DNA of 37,891 bases from Nostocoides australiense Ben110 (GCF_001050535.1 NZ_HG764815.1:686341-724231), one strand, 5' to 3'. Shown: positions 17,146 through 25,603, numbered from the stretch's first letter. Program-made: numbers and translations. Notes: generated by a model not told the origin, from the sequence alone.

Positions 17146-17165
17146 ACCAGCCTGACTCGGACGGA

Positions 17166-17555
17166 TCAAACCGTCTTCAGAGCGAAACAGACCTCACCTG
17201 TTGACAGGTCGGCGGCCCAGCCGGTGACGACATCGACACCGACCTTGTTGCGGGTACTGCCGGATTGGCTCCATGAGCCGTTGGCGTCGGAGACCTTCGC
17301 CCCGTGGTAGACGACCGTGCCGCGGTTGGCGATGGCGGCGAGCCAGGTGTGGCCGGCGGGGGCGCCGGAGACGGAGAAGTCCACCGCGATCGAGCCGCCG
17401 CTCGACGAGGCGCTCAGCTGCGCCTGCGAACCCTGGCTGCAGACGGTGACGACAACCGCCGACGCGGACGAGGCGGCATTGGCGCTCGGTGCGAAGGCCA
17501 CGGTGCCGGCCAGGGCAGTCGCAAGAACGATGGAGGCGGAACGGGTTTTCGACAT
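17166..17555 (-). CDS. Small exported protein with signal peptide and a cysteine pair
   Basis: 129 residues from the ATG at 17555, which has AAAGGA 6 bases upstream; an ATG 18 bases earlier is possible but has no such site. The N-terminus is a classic Sec signal (MSKTRSASIVLATALAGTV) with probable cleavage after SANA at about residue 28. The mature part, about 100 residues, is rich in Ser, Ala, Gly and Val and predicted beta-strand. It has one Cys near each end (TVCSQG and GEVCFALK), a likely disulfide. No family was recognised. A hairpin follows at 17103-17145. Confidence 0.75.
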   Translation of the reverse strand: MSKTRSASIVLATALAGTVAFAPSANAASSASAVVVTVCSQGSQAQLSASSSGGSIAVDFSVSGAPAGHTWLAAIANRGTVVYHGAKVSDANGSWSQSGSTRNKVGVDVVTGWAADLSTGEVCFALKTV

Positions 17556-17839
17556 GGGGTGTCCTTTCATCACGTGGGCCCGCTAGCTACGAACCGGTAA
17601 CCAGGGAATCCGACGCTGCCAACCGGGCAACACCGCACGTCATACCCAAGCGCACCCCAAGACCTGCGGGTCGCGCTCTGCTCCGCACGCACTCGGGACG
17701 TATCGCGACCCATCTGCACGTACATACCGCCCGCGATGCGCTGGTCGTCGCGCCCCGATCCGGGATAGCCACGCGCTATGGTTGATTGTTCAAGTGTCCC
17801 GCTGAGGACAGTCAACCCATCTCTCTGAGGAGCACCCCC

Positions 17840-18388
17840 ATGCACATCGGCATCATTCTCGGCTCCATCCGCGAAGGCCGCGCTGGCGAAGCCGTCGCGA
17901 ACTGGGTTCTCGAGCAGGCCCAGTCGCGTGGTGACGCCGAGTACGAGCTCATCGATCTCAAGTCCTTCGACATCCCTCTCCTGACGAGCGCGACGGTCCC
18001 CGGCGCCGCAAACAAGCAGTATGACGACGAGCGGGTCACCGCTTGGAGCAAGGCCATCGACGCGTGCGACGCCTTCGTCTTCGTCACACCCGAGTACAAC
18101 CACTCCGTCCCAGGTGCCTTGAAGAACGCCTACGACGTGCTCGGCAACGAGTGGGCCGACAAGGCGGTCGGGTTCGTCTCCTACGGCGCCGAGTCGGGGG
18201 TCCGGGCGGTCGAGCACTGGCGCCAGATCGTCGCCAACTTCCGGATGGTCGGCGTGCGCCAGCAGGTCTCCCTCTCCAGCTTCCTGGAGTTCGGCGACGA
18301 TGGCTTCCAGCCCAACGAGCGCCGTCCGCAGGAACTGAAGACCCTCCTGGACCAGCTCACCACCCGCGCGGGTCAGCTCGCCGGCTGA
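17840..18388 (+). CDS. NAD(P)H-dependent FMN reductase, flavodoxin-like
   Basis: 182 residues from the ATG at 17840, preceded by CTGAGGAG at 9-bp spacing. It carries the family landmarks: GIILGSIREGRAGEAVANW (phosphate-binding loop, about residues 4-22), the DIPLL segment after strand 2, and FVTPEYNHSVPGALKNAYD (about 77-95), which binds flavin. It belongs to the NADPH-dependent FMN reductase/azoreductase group and acts in the cytosol to reduce free flavin or quinones. It stands alone between the divergent exported protein and the YwiC gene, whose start is about 27 bases downstream. Confidence 0.9.
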   Translation: MHIGIILGSIREGRAGEAVANWVLEQAQSRGDAEYELIDLKSFDIPLLTSATVPGAANKQYDDERVTAWSKAIDACDAFVFVTPEYNHSVPGALKNAYDVLGNEWADKAVGFVSYGAESGVRAVEHWRQIVANFRMVGVRQQVSLSSFLEFGDDGFQPNERRPQELKTLLDQLTTRAGQLAG

Positions 18389-18414
18389 CGCAGGACGCGG
18401 CATACCCTAAACCC

Positions 18415-19167
18415 GTGAGCACCTCGGCACCTACCCGCCCGCGCGCGCCCAAGCGGCGCTCGCCCGGGTGGGTGCCCAACCAGCACGGCGCGTGGGCGAT
18501 GCTCGCCGCCCCCTTGCTGGTCGGCATCCTCGCCAGCCGCCCCTCGGCCGTCCTCGTGCCGCTGACGGCGTTCTGGTTCGCCGGCTACTTCGCCTTCTTC
18601 GCCGTCGGGCTGTGGCTGAAGTCGCGCCGCAAGGCGCGCTACTTCCCGCCCGTGCGTGCGTATGCCGTCATCTCGGCCGTGCTGGGTGTGGTCACCCTGG
18701 TGCTGGACCCGGGTCTGGCCCGGTGGGCGCCGCTCTTCCTGCTTCCGCTCGGGGTCGGGCTGGTCGCGTCCGCCACGCGCACCGAGCGCTCCCTCGTCAG
18801 TGGGCTGGCGACCGCCACCGGGTCCTGCCTCATGGCGGTTGTCGCCTACGATGCCGGCGGCGGCACCGACTGGTCACGGATCTGGATCATTGCCGCTGTG
18901 CTCGCCGCCTACTTCGGCGGCACCGTCGTCTATGTGAAAACGATGATCCGCGAACGTGATTCGCGCGCCCACTATCTGCTGTCCGTGACGTGGCACGCGC
19001 TGAGCACGCTCGCCATGCTGGTCGTCAGCTGGCCCCTCGTCGCCGTCTTTGCGCTACTCACGGCGCGCGCCGCGCTCTTCCCGCGTCGGGCCATGACCCC
19101 GAAGACGGTCGGCCTGATCGAGATCGCCGCGACCATCGCCGTCGCGCTGGGCGCGCTCGCCGCCTGA
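18415..19167 (+). CDS. YwiC-like integral membrane protein
   Basis: 250 residues from the GTG at 18415. The N-terminal signature WVPNQHGAWAMLAAPLLVG is typical of the YwiC-like family (PF14256), followed by about seven or eight hydrophobic helices to the end. The function is unknown; in Bacillus the name comes from a gene near nar/fnr loci. No ribosome binding site is visible; a -10-like TACCCT at 18403-18408 sits 6 bases before the GTG, so the transcript is probably leaderless. The -10 overlaps a copy of the GGCATAC motif. Confidence 0.85.
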   Translation: MSTSAPTRPRAPKRRSPGWVPNQHGAWAMLAAPLLVGILASRPSAVLVPLTAFWFAGYFAFFAVGLWLKSRRKARYFPPVRAYAVISAVLGVVTLVLDPGLARWAPLFLLPLGVGLVASATRTERSLVSGLATATGSCLMAVVAYDAGGGTDWSRIWIIAAVLAAYFGGTVVYVKTMIRERDSRAHYLLSVTWHALSTLAMLVVSWPLVAVFALLTARAALFPRRAMTPKTVGLIEIAATIAVALGALAA

Positions 19168-19277
19168 AGCAGCCATGGGCTGCCGCGGGGGATGCCGGCA
19201 GCCGGACGGTGAATTCGGTTCGGCCCCCGTCAGGCGGATCTGCTGCCCAATGGGGCCGTGTCGCGCCACAATGCCGT

Positions 19278-19886
19278 ATGACGTTGCGCTCGCGCTGGTG
19301 GCTGCCCGCGGCGGTGCTGGTGCTGACCATGATCCAGCTCGCGGTCGGCGCCTTCGCCGACCTGCCGCAGTTCGAGGGCAAAGGCTTCGGGGCCCGGCTG
19401 TGGGCCTATCCGCTGATGATGATGCTCGTCCCGGCGATCTGGTTCGCCTGGCGCAGCCGCGGGACATCCGAGGCATCCCGGGGCGCGAGAGCCGCTGGGA
19501 GAGAGGGTATTCCGTGGCTTGCCTTCGCCCTCGTCATGCTCGGCTTCCTCGTCGACGTCACGGGCAACACCCTCGACCTCTATGACAGCGTCGTCTGGTG
19601 GGACGACGCCAACCACTTCGTCAACTGGATCTTCCTCAACGCCGGTCTTGGGCTGCTCCTCGTGCCGAGCGTCGAGAAGCGTTGGGCCCGAGTGCTGCTC
19701 GTGACCGGCCTCGGCGCGATCCTCGCGATCGGGTGGGAACTGGGGGAGTGGTACACCTTCATCCGCCACGGCACCGAACTCGACACGGCATACCAGGACA
19801 CCCTCGGCGACGAAGCCCTCGGGACTCTCGGCGCCTTCGTCGCGGGACTGCTCGTCATCAACCACCGCCGCCGCCCTACCTCGTGA
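19278..19886 (+). CDS. Integral membrane protein, YjdF/DUF2238-like
   Basis: 202 residues with an N-terminal helix (WWLPAAVLVLTMIQLAVGAF) and about five further hydrophobic segments. The conserved-looking region DSVVWWDDANHFVNWIFLNA, then GWELGEWYTFIRHG, and QDTLGDEALGTLGAFVAGLL recalls YjdF/DUF2238 membrane proteins, where charged residues sit inside the membrane and a late DTLGD motif is present. The function is unknown. CACAAT at 19267-19272 lies 5 bases before the ATG, suggesting a leaderless message. The family match is from pattern recall, not alignment. Confidence 0.65.
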   Translation: MTLRSRWWLPAAVLVLTMIQLAVGAFADLPQFEGKGFGARLWAYPLMMMLVPAIWFAWRSRGTSEASRGARAAGREGIPWLAFALVMLGFLVDVTGNTLDLYDSVVWWDDANHFVNWIFLNAGLGLLLVPSVEKRWARVLLVTGLGAILAIGWELGEWYTFIRHGTELDTAYQDTLGDEALGTLGAFVAGLLVINHRRRPTS

Positions 19887-19918
19887 CGCGCGGCGGCGGT
19901 CCGCATACGATCAACACT

Positions 19919-21271
19919 ATGGTCGACGTCGCCACAGCACCCAGCCTGCTGCCCACCCTCGACAATGCGCGCACCCGCGAACTGGACAAGAAGCACGTCC
20001 TGCACTCCTGGTCCGCGCAGAACGCCATCAACCCGCCGCCGGTCACCGAGGCCAGCGGGGTGCGGATGACCGTCGACGGCACGAGCTATATCGACTTCAC
20101 CAGCCAGCTGGTCAATGTCAACATCGGCTACCAGCACCCGAAGCTGGTCGCCGCCATCCAGGAGCAGGCGGGCCGGCTGATGACCGTCTCCCCGGCGATG
20201 GCCAACGACATGCGCTCCGAGGCCGCCCGCGTCATCGCCGAGGTCGCTCCCGACGGCATGAACATGGTCTTCTTCACCAACGGCGGGGCGGAGGCCAACG
20301 AGAACGCGATCCGCATGGCGCGCCTGCACACCGGCCGGCACAAGGTGCTTGCGGCCTACCGTAGCTACCACGGCGCCACCCACGGGGCCATCACCCTGAC
20401 CGGTGAGCCGCGCCGCTTCGGCTCCGAACCCGGCATACCCGGGGTCGTGCACTTCTTCGGCCCCTACCTCTATCGCAGCCCCTTCCACGCCACCACCGAG
20501 GCGGAGGAAGGCGATCGGGCGCTGCAGCATCTGCGCGAGGTCATGGTCGCCGAGGGGACGGACAAGATCGCCGCGATCATCCTCGAGACCATCGTCGGCA
20601 CCAACGGCATCCTCATGCCCCCCGACGGCTACCTGCGCGGCGTGCGCGAGCTGTGCGACGAGTTCGGCATCCTGCTCATCGCCGATGAGGTGATGGCCGG
20701 GTTCGCGCGGACCGGCGAGTGGTTCGCCATCAACCACTGGGACGTCGTTCCCGACCTGATCTCCTTCGCCAAGGGGGTCAATTCCGGGTATGTCCCGCTC
20801 GGCGGGGTCATCCTGTCCGATGCGGTCGCCGGGTCCTTCATGGACACGGCATACCCGGGCGGTCTGACCTACTCCGGGCATCCGCTGGCCTGCGCCTCCG
20901 CGGTCGCGTCCGTCTCGATCATGAAGGAGGAGGGGATCGTCGAGCACGCCCGGGACCTGGGGGAGCGGGTCATCGGGCCGAAGCTGCGCGAGCTGGCGCA
21001 GGCCCACCGCAGCGTCGGCGAGGTGCGCGGCATCGGCGTCTTCTGGGCGCTCGAACTGGTCACCGACCCCGACGCCCGCACGCCCCTGACCGCCGACCAG
21101 ATGAACCAGGTCGCCGCAGCGTGCAAGGGCGCCGGCATGTGGCCGTTCATCGCCGGCAACCGGGTGCACATCGTGCCGCCGTGCGTGATCACCGAGGAGG
21201 AGTTCGCCGAGGGCGTGCGTGCGCTCGAGGACGGGCTGGCCGTGGCCGACGGGTTCGTCGCCGGGTCCTGA
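19919..21271 (+). CDS. Class III PLP-dependent aminotransferase
   Basis: 450 residues. Fold type I class III landmarks: FFTNGGAEANENAIRMAR near residue 117 (phosphate loop), YHGATHGA, ILLIADEVMAGFARTGEWF with the cofactor Asp near 260, and SFAKGVNSGYVPLGG with the PLP lysine near 284. Members close to this sequence (HVLHSWSAQNAINPPP start) are annotated as aspartate aminotransferase family or taurine-type omega-amino acid transaminases; the amino donor cannot be fixed here. It is likely leaderless: TACGAT at 19906-19911 is 7 bases before the ATG. The Gly-Ile-Pro at 20432 uses the rare ATA codon within the GGCATAC motif. Confidence 0.9.
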   Translation: MVDVATAPSLLPTLDNARTRELDKKHVLHSWSAQNAINPPPVTEASGVRMTVDGTSYIDFTSQLVNVNIGYQHPKLVAAIQEQAGRLMTVSPAMANDMRSEAARVIAEVAPDGMNMVFFTNGGAEANENAIRMARLHTGRHKVLAAYRSYHGATHGAITLTGEPRRFGSEPGIPGVVHFFGPYLYRSPFHATTEAEEGDRALQHLREVMVAEGTDKIAAIILETIVGTNGILMPPDGYLRGVRELCDEFGILLIADEVMAGFARTGEWFAINHWDVVPDLISFAKGVNSGYVPLGGVILSDAVAGSFMDTAYPGGLTYSGHPLACASAVASVSIMKEEGIVEHARDLGERVIGPKLRELAQAHRSVGEVRGIGVFWALELVTDPDARTPLTADQMNQVAAACKGAGMWPFIAGNRVHIVPPCVITEEEFAEGVRALEDGLAVADGFVAGS

Positions 21272-21279
21272 CCTGCGTT

Positions 21280-21309
21280 TTGGTCGCAGGCCGCTGCACC
21301 GTGTAATCT
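21280..21309 (+). promoter_or_regulatory. Promoter for the tRNA-Thr/tRNA-Met genes
   Basis: TTGGTC at 21280-21285, an 18-base spacer, and TAATCT at 21304-21309. This is 26 bases before the mature tRNA-Thr end, a usual distance for a tRNA promoter. Confidence 0.45.
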
Positions 21310-21335
21310 CTCCCAGGCGCCTTGCGAGGCGCCAG

Positions 21336-21408
21336 GCCTCCTTAGCTCAGTCGGCAGAGCGTTTCCATGGTAAGGAAAAGGTCGTCGGTTCGATTCCGAC
21401 AGGGGGCT
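21336..21408 (+). tRNA. tRNA-Thr (anticodon GGT)
   Basis: A 73-nt cloverleaf: acceptor GCCTCCT pairs with AGGGGGC, D-arm AGCTCAGTCGGCAGAGC, anticodon stem TTTCC/GGAAA around ATGGTAA, and T-arm GTCGG TTCGATT CCGAC. Anticodon GGT reads Thr ACC/ACT. CCA is not encoded. It is followed by tRNA-Met and rpmG, as in other actinobacteria. Confidence 0.96.
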
Positions 21409-21439
21409 CAGGTGCCGCCCGCATGCGGTGCGCGCCCTT

Positions 21440-21516
21440 GGCGGGGTAGCTCAGCTGGTTAGAGCGCACGACTCATAATCGTGAGGTCGCGGGATCGAGC
21501 CCCGCTCCCGCTACCA
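21440..21516 (+). tRNA. tRNA-Met, elongator (anticodon CAT)
   Basis: A 77-nt cloverleaf including encoded CCA. Acceptor GGCGGGG pairs with TCCCGCT (two G-U pairs), D-arm AGCTCAGCTGGTTAGAGC, anticodon stem CACGA/TCGTG around CTCATAA, and T-arm GCGGG ATCGAGC CCCGC. The anticodon stem lacks the three G-C pairs of an initiator, so this is the elongator form. Confidence 0.95.
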
Positions 21517-21622
21517 CCCGAGGATTTCGCGGGAATGCGAAGCCTCGGTATTCTGTTGTGTCGGTGTCCTGCGACCCGATCGCAGGCTGAATCCGTCCGT
21601 ACCCCTAGAAGCAGGTTGCTCC

Positions 21623-21793
21623 GTGGCTAAGAAGACTGCCGACATCCGCCCCAAGATCACCTTGGCGTGCACTGAGTGCAAGGAGCGCAACTACATCACC
21701 GAGAAGAACCGCCGCAACACCCCTGACCGGGTCGAGCTGGCCAAGTTCTGCCCGCGTTGCCGCAAGCACACCCCGCACCGCGAGACCCGCTGA
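21623..21793 (+). CDS. rpmG: 50S ribosomal protein L33, zinc-binding form
   Basis: 56 residues from a GTG at 21623. [19 protein letters not shown] opens the protein, [14 protein letters not shown] follows, and it ends [15 protein letters not shown]. Both CxxC pairs are present, so this is the zinc-containing (C+) L33. Bacteria often keep a second, cysteine-free copy elsewhere for zinc starvation. Placement after tRNA-Thr and tRNA-Met and ahead of hadA is the usual actinobacterial order. A strong terminator hairpin follows at once. Confidence 0.96.
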   Translation: MAKKTADIRPKITLACTECKERNYITEKNRRNTPDRVELAKFCPRCRKHTPHRETR

Positions 21794-21805
21794 CGTTTCG
21801 CGCCT

Positions 21806-21843
21806 CGAAGCGCCCCGACCCCGAGCTGGGTCGGGGCGCTTCG
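21806..21843 (+). terminator. Strong hairpin terminator after rpmG
   Basis: The arms 21806-21821 and 21828-21843 pair over 16 bases (core GAAGCGCCCCGACCC) around the loop CGAGCT. It begins 13 bases after the rpmG stop. Only TTC follows the stem, so a classic U-tract is missing, as is common in high-GC actinobacteria. Confidence 0.75.
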
Positions 21844-21962
21844 GCGTGTCGGTGACAACCGCACTTTTCCGCCCAGTGCCACTTCCCGTCGGTTCGCCTG
21901 GCAACGTTCGCGAGGCGAACCGCCACAAACCCTCCCAAAGCCCAGCGCCTAGACTCGCCGGT

Positions 21963-22406
21963 ATGCCAGTGAACGAGGACTACGTGGGGCGCAGCTTCCC
22001 GCCTGTGGGGCCGTATGCCGTGGACCCGGCCATGATCGCGGCGTTCGCGTCCGCTGTGGGCGCGACCGACCCGGTGCACTTCGACGCCGAGGCGGCCCGC
22101 GCCGCGGGCTATCGGGATGTCATCGCCCCGCCGACGATGGCGGTGCGCTTCGACCAGCTGGCCTCTCGCGAGTACGTCCAGGACCCGGACGCCGGCATCG
22201 ACTACTCCCGCGTCGTGCACGGCGAGCAGCGCTTCACCCACCACCGCCCGATCACCGCCGGCGACGAGCTGACCGCACAGACCACCGTCGACTCGATCCG
22301 GATGGCCGGCGGGCACGCCATGATCACCGTGCGCAGCGAGATCACGGCCGGCGAGGAGCCGGTCGCGACCACGCACTCGACGATCGTCGTGCGGGGAGGG
22401 GAGTGA
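21963..22406 (+). CDS. hadA: MaoC-like (R)-hydroxyacyl-ACP dehydratase subunit, HadA type
   Basis: 147 residues. The sequence MPVNEDYVGRSFPPVGPYAV, then FASAVGATDPVHFD and YRDVIAPPTMAVRFDQL, is typical of the FAS1_DH_region/HadA half of the hot-dog dehydratase. It forms a heterodimer with HadB, encoded next. In mycobacteria the pair acts in FAS-II chain elongation; in a non-mycolate actinobacterium the substrate may be ordinary fatty acyl intermediates. No ribosome binding site is seen. TAGACT at 21950-21955 sits 7 bases before the ATG, so it is probably leaderless. The ATG lies within a GTATGCC motif copy. Confidence 0.9.
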   Translation: MPVNEDYVGRSFPPVGPYAVDPAMIAAFASAVGATDPVHFDAEAARAAGYRDVIAPPTMAVRFDQLASREYVQDPDAGIDYSRVVHGEQRFTHHRPITAGDELTAQTTVDSIRMAGGHAMITVRSEITAGEEPVATTHSTIVVRGGE

Positions 22407-22408
22407 CC

Positions 22409-22828
22409 ATGGCCCGCGCATTTGCTTCGGTCAGTGTCGGCGAGGAACTCGGCCCGAAGACCATGCCCGTCGGCCGCGGCACGCTGGTCGACTACGCCAA
22501 CGCTTCCCTCGACCAGAACCCCATCCACCAGGACGAGGGCTTCGCCAAGAGCGTCGGCCTGCCCGACGTCATCGCCCACGGCATGTGGACGATGGGCGCC
22601 GCCGCCACGCTGGTCTCGGACTGGGCAGGCGACGCGGGACGGGTCGTCGAATACGGCACGCGGTTCACGGCCATGGTCGTCGTGCCGCTGGACGGGGCCG
22701 AGCTGGAGGTCTCCGGGGTCGTCAAGTCCCTCGACGAGGCGACCAAGCGCGCCACCGTCGAGCTGACCGCGACCGCTGCCGGGCAGAAGGTCCTCGGCCG
22801 GTGCACCGCGGTCGTCCAGCTCGACTGA
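22409..22828 (+). CDS. hadB: MaoC-like (R)-hydroxyacyl-ACP dehydratase subunit, HadB type
   Basis: 139 residues from the ATG at 22409, 3 bases after the hadA stop and close behind GGAGGGGAG; a GTG at 22403 is a weaker alternative. The catalytic hydratase motif is clear: DYANASLDQNPIHQDEGFAKSVGLPD, with Asp and His in DQNPIH, followed by AHGMWTMG. It is the active-site partner of HadA. The murB start overlaps its stop (TGATG). No hadC follows, unlike the mycobacterial hadABC set. Confidence 0.92.
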   Translation: MARAFASVSVGEELGPKTMPVGRGTLVDYANASLDQNPIHQDEGFAKSVGLPDVIAHGMWTMGAAATLVSDWAGDAGRVVEYGTRFTAMVVVPLDGAELEVSGVVKSLDEATKRATVELTATAAGQKVLGRCTAVVQLD

Positions 22829-23916
22829 TGCCAGAGGAGTTCGACGCACCCCTGGCGCCGCTGACCACCATGCGTGTCGGCGGGCCGGCCGCGCGTTTGG
22901 TCACCGTCACCACTACCGACGAACTCGTCGATGCCGTCCGCGAGGTCGACGACGCCGGCGAGCCACTGCTGGTCGTCGGCGGCGGCTCCAACCTCGTCAT
23001 CGCCGACGAGGGATTCGCCGGCACGGTCGTCCACGTCCGGACCACCGGCGTGACGCGGGAGTCGCAGGACTACTGCGGCGGCGCCTTCGTCCGGATCGCA
23101 GCAGGCGAAGTCTGGGACGACTTCGTCGCCCGCGCCGTCGCCGAGGGGTGGGCCGGGATCGAGGCCCTGAGCGGCATACCCGGTTCCGCGGGGGCGACCC
23201 CGATACAGAATGTCGGCGCCTACGGCCAGGAGGTCGCCCAGACCATCGCGCAGGTGCGCACCTGGGACCGCGAGACCCAATCGGCGCGCACCTTCGCCGC
23301 GAACGAATGCGCGTTCACCTACCGGCATTCCGTGTTCAAGGCCAGCACGCGCTATGTCGTGCTCGATGTCGCGTTCCAACTCGAGGTGGCGGACCTCTCT
23401 CGGCCGATCGCGTATGCCGATCTGGCCGCCGGGCTCGGCGTCGAGCAGGGCGCGCGGGTGCCGCTCGCCGCCACCCGGGAGGCCGTGCTGGCGCAGCGCC
23501 GCAAGCGCGGGATGGTGCTCGACCCGGACGACCACGACACCTGGTCGTGCGGGTCGTTCTTCACCAATCCCGTTCTCTCCCAGCGGGCTTTTGACCGGCT
23601 TTTCGAGCGGGTGCACGAACGACTGGGCTCCGACGTCAGCCCACCCGCTTTCCCCGGCGCCGACGGCAGCGTCAAGACCAGCGCCGCCTGGCTGATCGAC
23701 AAGGCCGGCTTCAGCAAGGGCTTCGGAGCCGCGAGGGAGTCGGGCCTGAGCGGTCGCGCCACACTCTCGACCAAGCACACGCTAGCCGTCACCAACCGCG
23801 GCGACGCCACCGCCGCCGACATCCTCGCCCTCGCCCGCACGGTCCGCGACGGCGTCCACGACGCCTTCGGCGTCACCCTCGTCAATGAGCCCGTCTTCAT
23901 CGGCCACCAGCTCTAG
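22828..23916 (+). CDS. murB: UDP-N-acetylmuramate dehydrogenase
   Basis: 362 residues, starting inside the hadB stop. MurB reduces UDP-GlcNAc-enolpyruvate to UDP-MurNAc with NADPH and FAD, in the cytosol. The FAD domain has TTMRVGGPAARLV, VVGGGSNLVIADEGF and LSGIPGSAGATPIQNVGAYG. The C-terminal domain has SCGSFFTNP with the catalytic Ser and NEPVFIG near the end. The longer loop content fits type I MurB. Its TAG stop overlaps the TAG stop of the convergent lipoprotein gene through a shared CTAG. The Gly-Ile-Pro at 23173 uses the rare ATA codon. Confidence 0.96.
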   Translation: MPEEFDAPLAPLTTMRVGGPAARLVTVTTTDELVDAVREVDDAGEPLLVVGGGSNLVIADEGFAGTVVHVRTTGVTRESQDYCGGAFVRIAAGEVWDDFVARAVAEGWAGIEALSGIPGSAGATPIQNVGAYGQEVAQTIAQVRTWDRETQSARTFAANECAFTYRHSVFKASTRYVVLDVAFQLEVADLSRPIAYADLAAGLGVEQGARVPLAATREAVLAQRRKRGMVLDPDDHDTWSCGSFFTNPVLSQRAFDRLFERVHERLGSDVSPPAFPGADGSVKTSAAWLIDKAGFSKGFGAARESGLSGRATLSTKHTLAVTNRGDATAADILALARTVRDGVHDAFGVTLVNEPVFIGHQL

Positions 23917-25289
23917 CGATATGCGTAGACGCCATTGGGTTGAGCCACGATCCGCAGGTCTCCGGCCTGCACCCCGATCTCGTCCGGGATGGGTTCGCGC
24001 ACGGTGTCACTCGGGCCTCCGTCGATCATCGGCTCTGTGATATCGAGGCGGGCCCGCCGTCCGGGCGGGCCGTCCGTGCTACTGCGCCAATAGGAGAGGT
24101 CTCGATCGGCGATCACGTCCCCGCTGGCTGCGTCCAGCAGCCGCGTCTGGTTGCCCTCGTCGAAGATCAGGTCGCCGTTGGACAGGCGAGTCAGACGGGG
24201 CTGAAAGCGTGAGCGCCCCAGTGCCACGCTCCACCGCTCCTTGCCAGTTTCCGGATCGAGCGCCCGCAGTCGCCCGCCGTAGAGGAGGCGTACATCGAAG
24301 TCGTCATAGGTTCCGTTGACGCGGGCAGGTTCTGGTGTAAAGACGTAGACATCACCCTCGTGACTGAAATGCCCGGATTGGGTCGCGACCTGGGCGAGCT
24401 GGTCTCCCGGGGACACCCAGCGCTTTCTGCCGGTGCGGGTGGTGAAGGCCGCGACCGTCGTTGACACGAGGTGGCCGCCCTTGCCGGATTCGCGGAAACC
24501 CATCGCGGTGACCTCGCCGATCGTCGCCCACCCTCTCATGCACACATATCGGGGACAGGTCTTCATGATCGATTGGGGATCCAGGGTCCACTGGACCTCA
24601 CCGTCCACGATGTATTCGAAGGGGTCCGCGACGGGATTGACGACGACGAGTCCGGCTTTCGCGGGGGAGAAGGACCGATCGCCGGGTGCGTAGCGAAGGG
24701 TCGGCAAGGGATGGTGCATCCGGGTATCGCCAATGAAGCACCACGCCCGGCCGTCGGGGCAGGGACCCAACTGGTCGATCTCAACGGCGACGGGAGAATC
24801 GCGGCCGACCCGGGCGCCGGTCCGCACGTCGAAGACCCGGATTCGGCCGCCTTCCCCATCGGCGATGACCGCGGCCACGGAGTCGCCCACTACGACGGGG
24901 GGTGTGATGGTCTGGTTGACTGCGGATCCCCGGTCGGACAAATCCGCTTCCCAGATCACCTTTCCGGTCCGGGCCTCGAGAGCCCGCAGCGATCGCTTCG
25001 TCCCGGCCTCCGCGAAATAGATGACGCTGCTGCCATCCGGCGTCAGCGTGACGCCGGTGAGCGGCGCCGGTTCCGCGACCCCCCAGACCACCTGCGCAGT
25101 GGGTCGGTTGGTCGACGTCGGCGCTGCCGACGTCATGGTGAAACTGGCGGAAGTCGTTGGCGAGGCGGTTGGAGGTGCCTGTTGAGAGCAGGCGCTCCCA
25201 GCGGTGAGCACGACGATTCCGCACAGGATGCGGGCGCGGGCGGCGGATCGAGGACCCCGTTGCACGACGACCCCCTGCGGCGTTGACAT
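23913..25289 (-). CDS. Probable lipoprotein with PQQ-like beta-propeller repeats
   Basis: 458 residues. The N-terminus is basic, then hydrophobic, ending LTAGSACSQQ with a likely lipidated Cys34, followed by a Ser/Thr/Pro linker of about 30 residues. The rest repeats blade-like units such as LRALEARTGKVIWEADLS, FTTRTGRKRWVSPGDQ and LRALDPETGKERWSVAL. The pattern x-L-D-x-x-T-G-K-x-x-W is that of PQQ-like/quinoprotein repeats. No catalytic quinone site is obvious, so it is more likely a scaffold or sensor on the outer face. TACGTT 6 bases before the ATG suggests a leaderless message. Confidence 0.8.
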   Translation of the reverse strand: MSTPQGVVVQRGPRSAARARILCGIVVLTAGSACSQQAPPTASPTTSASFTMTSAAPTSTNRPTAQVVWGVAEPAPLTGVTLTPDGSSVIYFAEAGTKRSLRALEARTGKVIWEADLSDRGSAVNQTITPPVVVGDSVAAVIADGEGGRIRVFDVRTGARVGRDSPVAVEIDQLGPCPDGRAWCFIGDTRMHHPLPTLRYAPGDRSFSPAKAGLVVVNPVADPFEYIVDGEVQWTLDPQSIMKTCPRYVCMRGWATIGEVTAMGFRESGKGGHLVSTTVAAFTTRTGRKRWVSPGDQLAQVATQSGHFSHEGDVYVFTPEPARVNGTYDDFDVRLLYGGRLRALDPETGKERWSVALGRSRFQPRLTRLSNGDLIFDEGNQTRLLDAASGDVIADRDLSYWRSSTDGPPGRRARLDITEPMIDGGPSDTVREPIPDEIGVQAGDLRIVAQPNGVYAYR

Positions 25290-25428
25290 GCCTCGAACGT
25301 AGGTCAGATGATCGAGCCTCGCTCGTCGAGAAGGAGTTTTCCACAGGCGGTGGCGGACACTTTCCGCTCTCTGGCTGTCAGACTCGACGCACGGCGACGC
25401 AGCGGTCGCCGCCAGCGGAGGAGGCTCG

Positions 25429-25590
25429 ATGAACGACGCAATGCACGAAGCGATGACCGATCAGACCACGGCCCTCAACGCCTGTGACTGTCCCAACTGC
25501 GAGGTGGGATGCAGCTGCAACGACTGCGAGTGCACGGACTGCACGTGCCCCAGGTGCTCCCACGACCAGGACGAGGAGCTCGAGGACTGA
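25429..25590 (+). CDS. 53-aa metallothionein-like cysteine-rich protein
   Basis: A short ORF with a perfect GAGGAGG 5 bases before the ATG at 25429, ending at the TGA at 25588. Residues 19-43 hold nine cysteines (19, 21, 24, 28, 30, 33, 35, 38, 40, 43 less one non-Cys: CDCPNC, GCSC, NDCECTDCTCPRC), spaced as CxC and CxxC. His45 and an acidic DQDEELED tail follow. This spacing is typical of metallothioneins that bind Zn, Cu or Cd in thiolate clusters, and it contains no aromatic residue. It ends 13 bases before the ThDP-enzyme gene. I do not recognise a named family. Counted directly, the cysteine positions read 19, 21, 24, 28, 30, 33, 35, 38, 40 and 43, ten in all. Confidence 0.7.
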   Translation: MNDAMHEAMTDQTTALNACDCPNCEVGCSCNDCECTDCTCPRCSHDQDEELED

Positions 25591-25603
25591 GGACCCGCGC
25601 GGG

